Origin: Melitaea cinxia
Lineage: Eukaryota; Arthropoda; Insecta; Lepidoptera; Nymphalidae
DNA length: 64,000 nucleotides
Assembly (NCBI RefSeq): GCF_905220565.1
Contig: NC_059423.1
Coordinates: forward strand, 2,476,001-2,540,000
Direction: 5' to 3'
Of this stretch, positions 61,099-64,000 are shown piece after piece (within the stretch, counting starts at the first letter, position 1; each line of letters begins with the position of its first letter). Below the pieces are notes generated by a model that saw only the letters and a list, made by a program, of their open reading frames with translations, was not told the DNA's origin and ran no database searches. The translations under genes were made by a program, and so were the position numbers.

Positions 61099-61255
61099 CT
61101 AGCTGTCCGGACAGACTTCGTTCTGTCAAAGGCTTATTTTTTTTTTTTTGTATTAAAGCCTTTCGTGGGCCTTAAGGAATTAGCCGAATTGGTCGAGCCA
61201 TTCTCGAGTTATGCGCATAGCAACATTCATTTTTATTGATATTATAGATAGAAGA
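61099..61255 (-). mobile_element. Helitron-like element
   Basis: CTAG at 61099 followed by CTGTCCGGACAGACTTCGTT; A|TCTTCTATCTATAATATC on the minus strand at 61255. Interior CGAGCCATTCTCGAGTTATG; same subtype as 38393 and 51744. Confidence 0.75.
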
Positions 61256-61279
61256 TTTACTTAAAATGTTTTTTAAACC

Positions 61280-61547
61280 TTTACGACTTCAAAAAAAGGA
61301 GGGGGCTCTCAATTCATATGAATATATCTTTTTAAAAGTGTTACCGCATAACTTTTTACTGGGTGTACTGATTTTGATGATTATTTTTTATCGAACGCTT
61401 ATCGTGTGTTCTCATTCGAATCGAGCACTTTTTGAGTTAGTTATAATAATGCATATTTAATTGATAATTTTGTCTACTGCGCAAGTTATATTACGTGTTG
61501 ACGTCAATATAAGTCGGTTTTCGTATGTCAGCAAAGACAATTATTCT
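61280..61547 (+). mobile_element. Family D element, shortened
   Basis: CGACTTCAAAAAAAGGAGGG at the left, ATATAAGTCGGTTTTCGTAT at the right, then TCAGCAAAGACAATTATTC. The hairpin is lost. Confidence 0.65.
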
Positions 61548-61689
61548 ACTTTATTTACTTACTATACTTTATTTACTTTAATTCGTTTGTTCAAAGGTCT
61601 GGAAGAGATCGCTCTTTTACCGATAAGACCGCCTTTGTACAGCACTATTTTTTGTAATAATTATGTAATTATATTATTATGTAGATATT

Positions 61690-62238
61690 ATTATCGGGTT
61701 CAATCCCCGCACATGACAAACATTTGTGTTGGCCGTACGGGTGTTTGCCGTGGTCTGGGTGTTTGTGCAGTCCTTGTGGGTCTCCCCACCTTGCCTCGGA
61801 GAGCACTTTAAGCCGTCGGGCCCGGTTGTTATCATGTACACCTGACAGCAATCGGTACTCATAGTAGGGAATATATCCGCCAACCCACATTGAAGCAGCG
61901 TGGTGGATTAAGCTCTGATCCTTCTCCCACATGTAGAAACCGAGCGGAGGAGCGGTCCCTCAACGTGATGTATTTTTTTTAGAATTATTAATACTCGTAC
62001 ATACTTAGGTCTGGGTGTTTGTGCAGTCCTTGTAGGTCTCCCCACCGTGCCTCGGAGAGCACGTTAAGGCGTCGTTCCCGGTTGTTATCATGTACACCTG
62101 ATAGCGATCGTTTCTCATAGTAGGGAATATATCCGCCAATCTGCATTGGAGCAGCGTGGTAGATTAAGCTCTAATCTTTCTCCTATATGGGGAAAGAGGC
62201 CTATGCCCAGTAGTGAGATATTACAGGCTGAAGCGTAT
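61690..62238 (+). repeat. Two family A SINE copies in direct tandem
   Basis: 61690-61935 runs from GGGTTCAATCCCCGCACATG to CTCTGATCCTTCTCCCACAT. 61995-62238 restarts at GTCTGGGTGTTTGTGCAGTC and ends ATGCCCAGTAGTGAGATATT plus CAGGCTGAAGCG. About 60 bp separate them; both lack box A. Confidence 0.8.
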
Positions 62239-62404
62239 AGATATAATTATATAATAATAGTGTGCATTATTTATTTTCGTTGTTTTATGAATCTTTTCGC
62301 GTACAGTAAAAAGATTTTGTATGTTTGTAGCTGCTAGATTATCCGAGTAGCTAGTAATGTCTCAAAGTAGGTGATTTTGTGATATATCAACAAATTTATT
62401 GTAA

Positions 62405-62650
62405 CTCGGTCAACGAACAAGCGTACGGTTCACCTAATAGTAAGCGATTACCGTAGCTTAAAGACGTCAGCAACACCAGAAGCATCGCAAACGCGTTGCC
62501 GACGCTATCCCCAATTCCAAACTGGTGCTCTGGTCACCTTACTCACCAACCGGAACACAACACTGCTTTACAACAGTATTATTTAGCTGCGAACTTCTGT
62601 AAGGTCGAGGTACTAATATATTTCGAGCAGGAAATTTCCTGCTGTAAAAC
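62405..62650 (+). repeat. Family B repeat
   Basis: GTCAACGAACAAGCGTACGG, CATCGCAAACGCGTTGCCGA, TGCTCTGGTCACCTTACTCA and GCAGGAAATTTCCTGCTGTA. Confidence 0.75.
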
Positions 62651-63045
62651 TTACAAACTTTTCGTACCTGTCAAATGTCAACGCACCCTGCGTTCAGAAG
62701 TTGTAAATTAGCATGTACATGTATTTTTCTTAGATGACGTCCTTGCGTATTTTTATTCATCTTTCTTCTAATTTTAGTTATTGAATTTTGACAAATTATT
62801 TAATTCTGAGTCTGAGTAATTCGCCCGGGCAGGTGGTCCGGCATATACATATATGCACTAAGACAAGTACTGTTGGATAAAGTTTATCCGGCAAATAACT
62901 TACGATTAGACTTTAACATTAAGAGTTAAAATAGGCCATTAGGTATTACCTTAAATAATAGATTACCACTTTTAGATTCATTTTTGCGAATAGAAGAATC
63001 TCACAAATATAGTGAACATTTTTGAATATCATATCAAAAATTGAC

Positions 63046-63117
63046 CGCTCCAGCGGGATTCGAACCCGCGTCTTCGACATACCGTGTCGACGCTCTAGCC
63101 AATTAAGCTATGGAACG
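63046..63117 (-). tRNA. tRNA-like cloverleaf, possibly tRNA-Thr(GGT)-derived
   Basis: 72 nt. Acceptor arms CGTTCCA/TGGAGCG pair (one T-G), D region TAGCTTAATTGGCTAGAGC, anticodon stem TCGAC/GTCGA with loop ACGGTAT, T arm GCGGG-TTCGAAT-CCCGC pairs fully. The anticodon by position would be GGT (Thr), but position 33 is C instead of the nearly universal T. Its placement inside a repeated MITE argues that it is a mobile tRNA-derived sequence, not a decoding tRNA. Confidence 0.55.
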
Positions 63118-63227
63118 ATATACCCGCTAGAGCGAAACTTTTGATATGATAATTTTTACTTTCGGTTTTAAGCGAACCGTGGCGCCGTCTATAGTGAGTT
63201 CTTTACAGAGACTCGTAACTATTCAAA

Positions 63228-63273
63228 GTTTCATATTACACAATATATATATATATATTGTGTAATATGAAAC
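63228..63273. repeat. Perfect 46-bp palindrome
   Basis: The half-site GTTTCATATTACACAATATA plus TAT is followed directly by its exact inverse, with no loop. The centre is a TA run. Confidence 0.95.
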
Positions 63274-63589
63274 ATATAATATAATAATACAATTTTTGAT
63301 ATGATATTCAAAAATGTTTAGAATTCCTAATTGTGGGTAACACAAAAATAAAAATCGTACATATTAAATATAGTGAAATTTAATGGTGAAAAAAAAATGT
63401 TTATATAATCTTTTATCTGTTGGTTACCGTCATCCGTTAAATAGCGTTATCCAAAGCCCGTGAAACAGGTCCTTAGCTCTGGATTCGCCTTTGATTACGG
63501 TCAAGGCACCCAATCTGTCTAAACGTAAACAATAGAGCGAACAATCGTATAAGTGTGAACGTACGCTGACATGAAGTACGATAATTTTA

Positions 63590-63660
63590 TTACTAACTGA
63601 CTTCAAAAAAAGAGGAGGTTCTCTATTGGACTGTGTTTTTTTTTTATGTGTGTTAACTCA
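63590..63660 (+). repeat. Family D left end only
   Basis: AACTGACTTCAAAAAAAGAG and GTTCTCTATTGGACTGTG, then unrelated sequence. Confidence 0.6.
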
Positions 63661-63904
63661 AAGCATTATGAAAATCTAAAAGCGTTATGAAAGAATACTA
63701 TGATAAAATATTAAATTTAATTTATTTAACGACTAACTTACTTTTAACGCCAACTATAAAACCAAATATAAAATAGAAAAAAATGTTCGTTGTCTATCTG
63801 ATCATCGTATTATGAAGCACACAAGCATTAGTCATTAAAAGTAAAACGGAAACCGATAATCTTCTGACAAAATTATTAGCAGCCCAACTTTGTTTCAAGA
63901 GTTC

Positions 63905-64000
63905 GACTAGCCCCATGGCGCATTTCGCAGTGACGCTGCTTACTGCACCAGGGATCGTAAGCTCAATTCCCGCCTCGACTCTGGGTGTTATTTATGTATT
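63905..64000 (+). repeat. Family E SINE, cut by window edge
   Basis: CCCCATGGCGCATTTCGCAG (box-A-like), AAGCTCAATTCCCGC (box-B-like) and CTCTGGGTGTTATTTATG. Confidence 0.7.

Larger units (their letters stand above)
63015..63318 (-). mobile_element. MITE with perfect 29-bp inverted ends carrying a tRNA-like gene
   Basis: 63015-63043 and 63290-63318 are exact inverted copies (29 bp, including ATATCATATCAAAAATT). Inside are a tRNA-like cloverleaf (63046-63117), AAGCGAACCGTGGCGCCGTC and a perfect 46-bp palindrome (63228-63273). No coding. The other two copies (52856, 57587) retain only one side. No target duplication was identified. Confidence 0.85.

Overview
This is insect nuclear DNA, most likely from a butterfly or moth. 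It is AT-rich, has no operon-like coding, and is packed with short interspersed repeats, LINE remnants, Helitron-like elements and DNA-transposon derivatives of kinds I associate with lepidopteran genomes. That assignment rests on repeat types and gene structure only; no species can be named.

The one cellular gene I can support is on the minus strand: part of a class B scavenger receptor (CD36 family). Seven coding exons are found, in gene order 49841-49750, 45826-45666, 21621-21483, 20343-20216, 19435-19351, 17689-17559 and 4279-4158. Every junction has GT/AG splice sites and the phases join exactly, giving 858 nt or 286 codons of open frame. They cover the end of the cytoplasmic N-terminus, the first membrane helix and about the first 60% of the ectodomain. 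The start-codon exon is not identified (it lies above 49841, possibly outside the window). The C-terminal exons, with the rest of the cysteines and the second membrane helix, lie beyond the left edge. The introns are 3.9, 24.0, 1.1, 0.8, 1.7 and 13.3 kb, so nearly all of this window is intron or upstream sequence of one gene.

The rest is mainly transposable elements. My working labels are: A, a tRNA-headed SINE whose tail reads CTGTAATATCCCACT; B, a short repeat with a GCAAGCGCGTTGCCGACC core; C, a repeat ending in a TGATGA microsatellite; D, an element bounded by inverted AACCGACTTC and followed by a GTTTGCGAGCAAAC hairpin; E, a second SINE with a GGCGCAGT head; F, a LINE 3' region; G, a repeat with a GAGTCTTTCGCATTTTA core; H, short elements with 5' TC and 3' CTAG, usually between A and T, i.e. 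non-autonomous Helitron-like elements. Protein-level relics include a mariner/Tc1-superfamily transposase C-terminus (3136-3447), the end of a Helitron helicase (56831-57010), RTE-type and Jockey-like LINE C-termini, and a more extensive LINE ORF2 (33963-34955).

Region by region: 1-4157 is repeats and a deleted mariner-like element; 4158-21621 holds five exons with repeats between them; 21622-45665 is one large intron holding the densest nest of elements (Harbinger-like element with a nested repeat, solo LTR, several LINEs, an inverted Helitron pair); 45666-49841 holds the first two known exons; 49842-64000 is upstream or first-intron sequence with a head-to-tail Helitron-like trio, tRNA-like MITEs, a perfect SINE hairpin and a helicase relic. 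I found no CRISPR array, operon, functional rRNA or convincing new multi-gene system. The most interesting items are structural.
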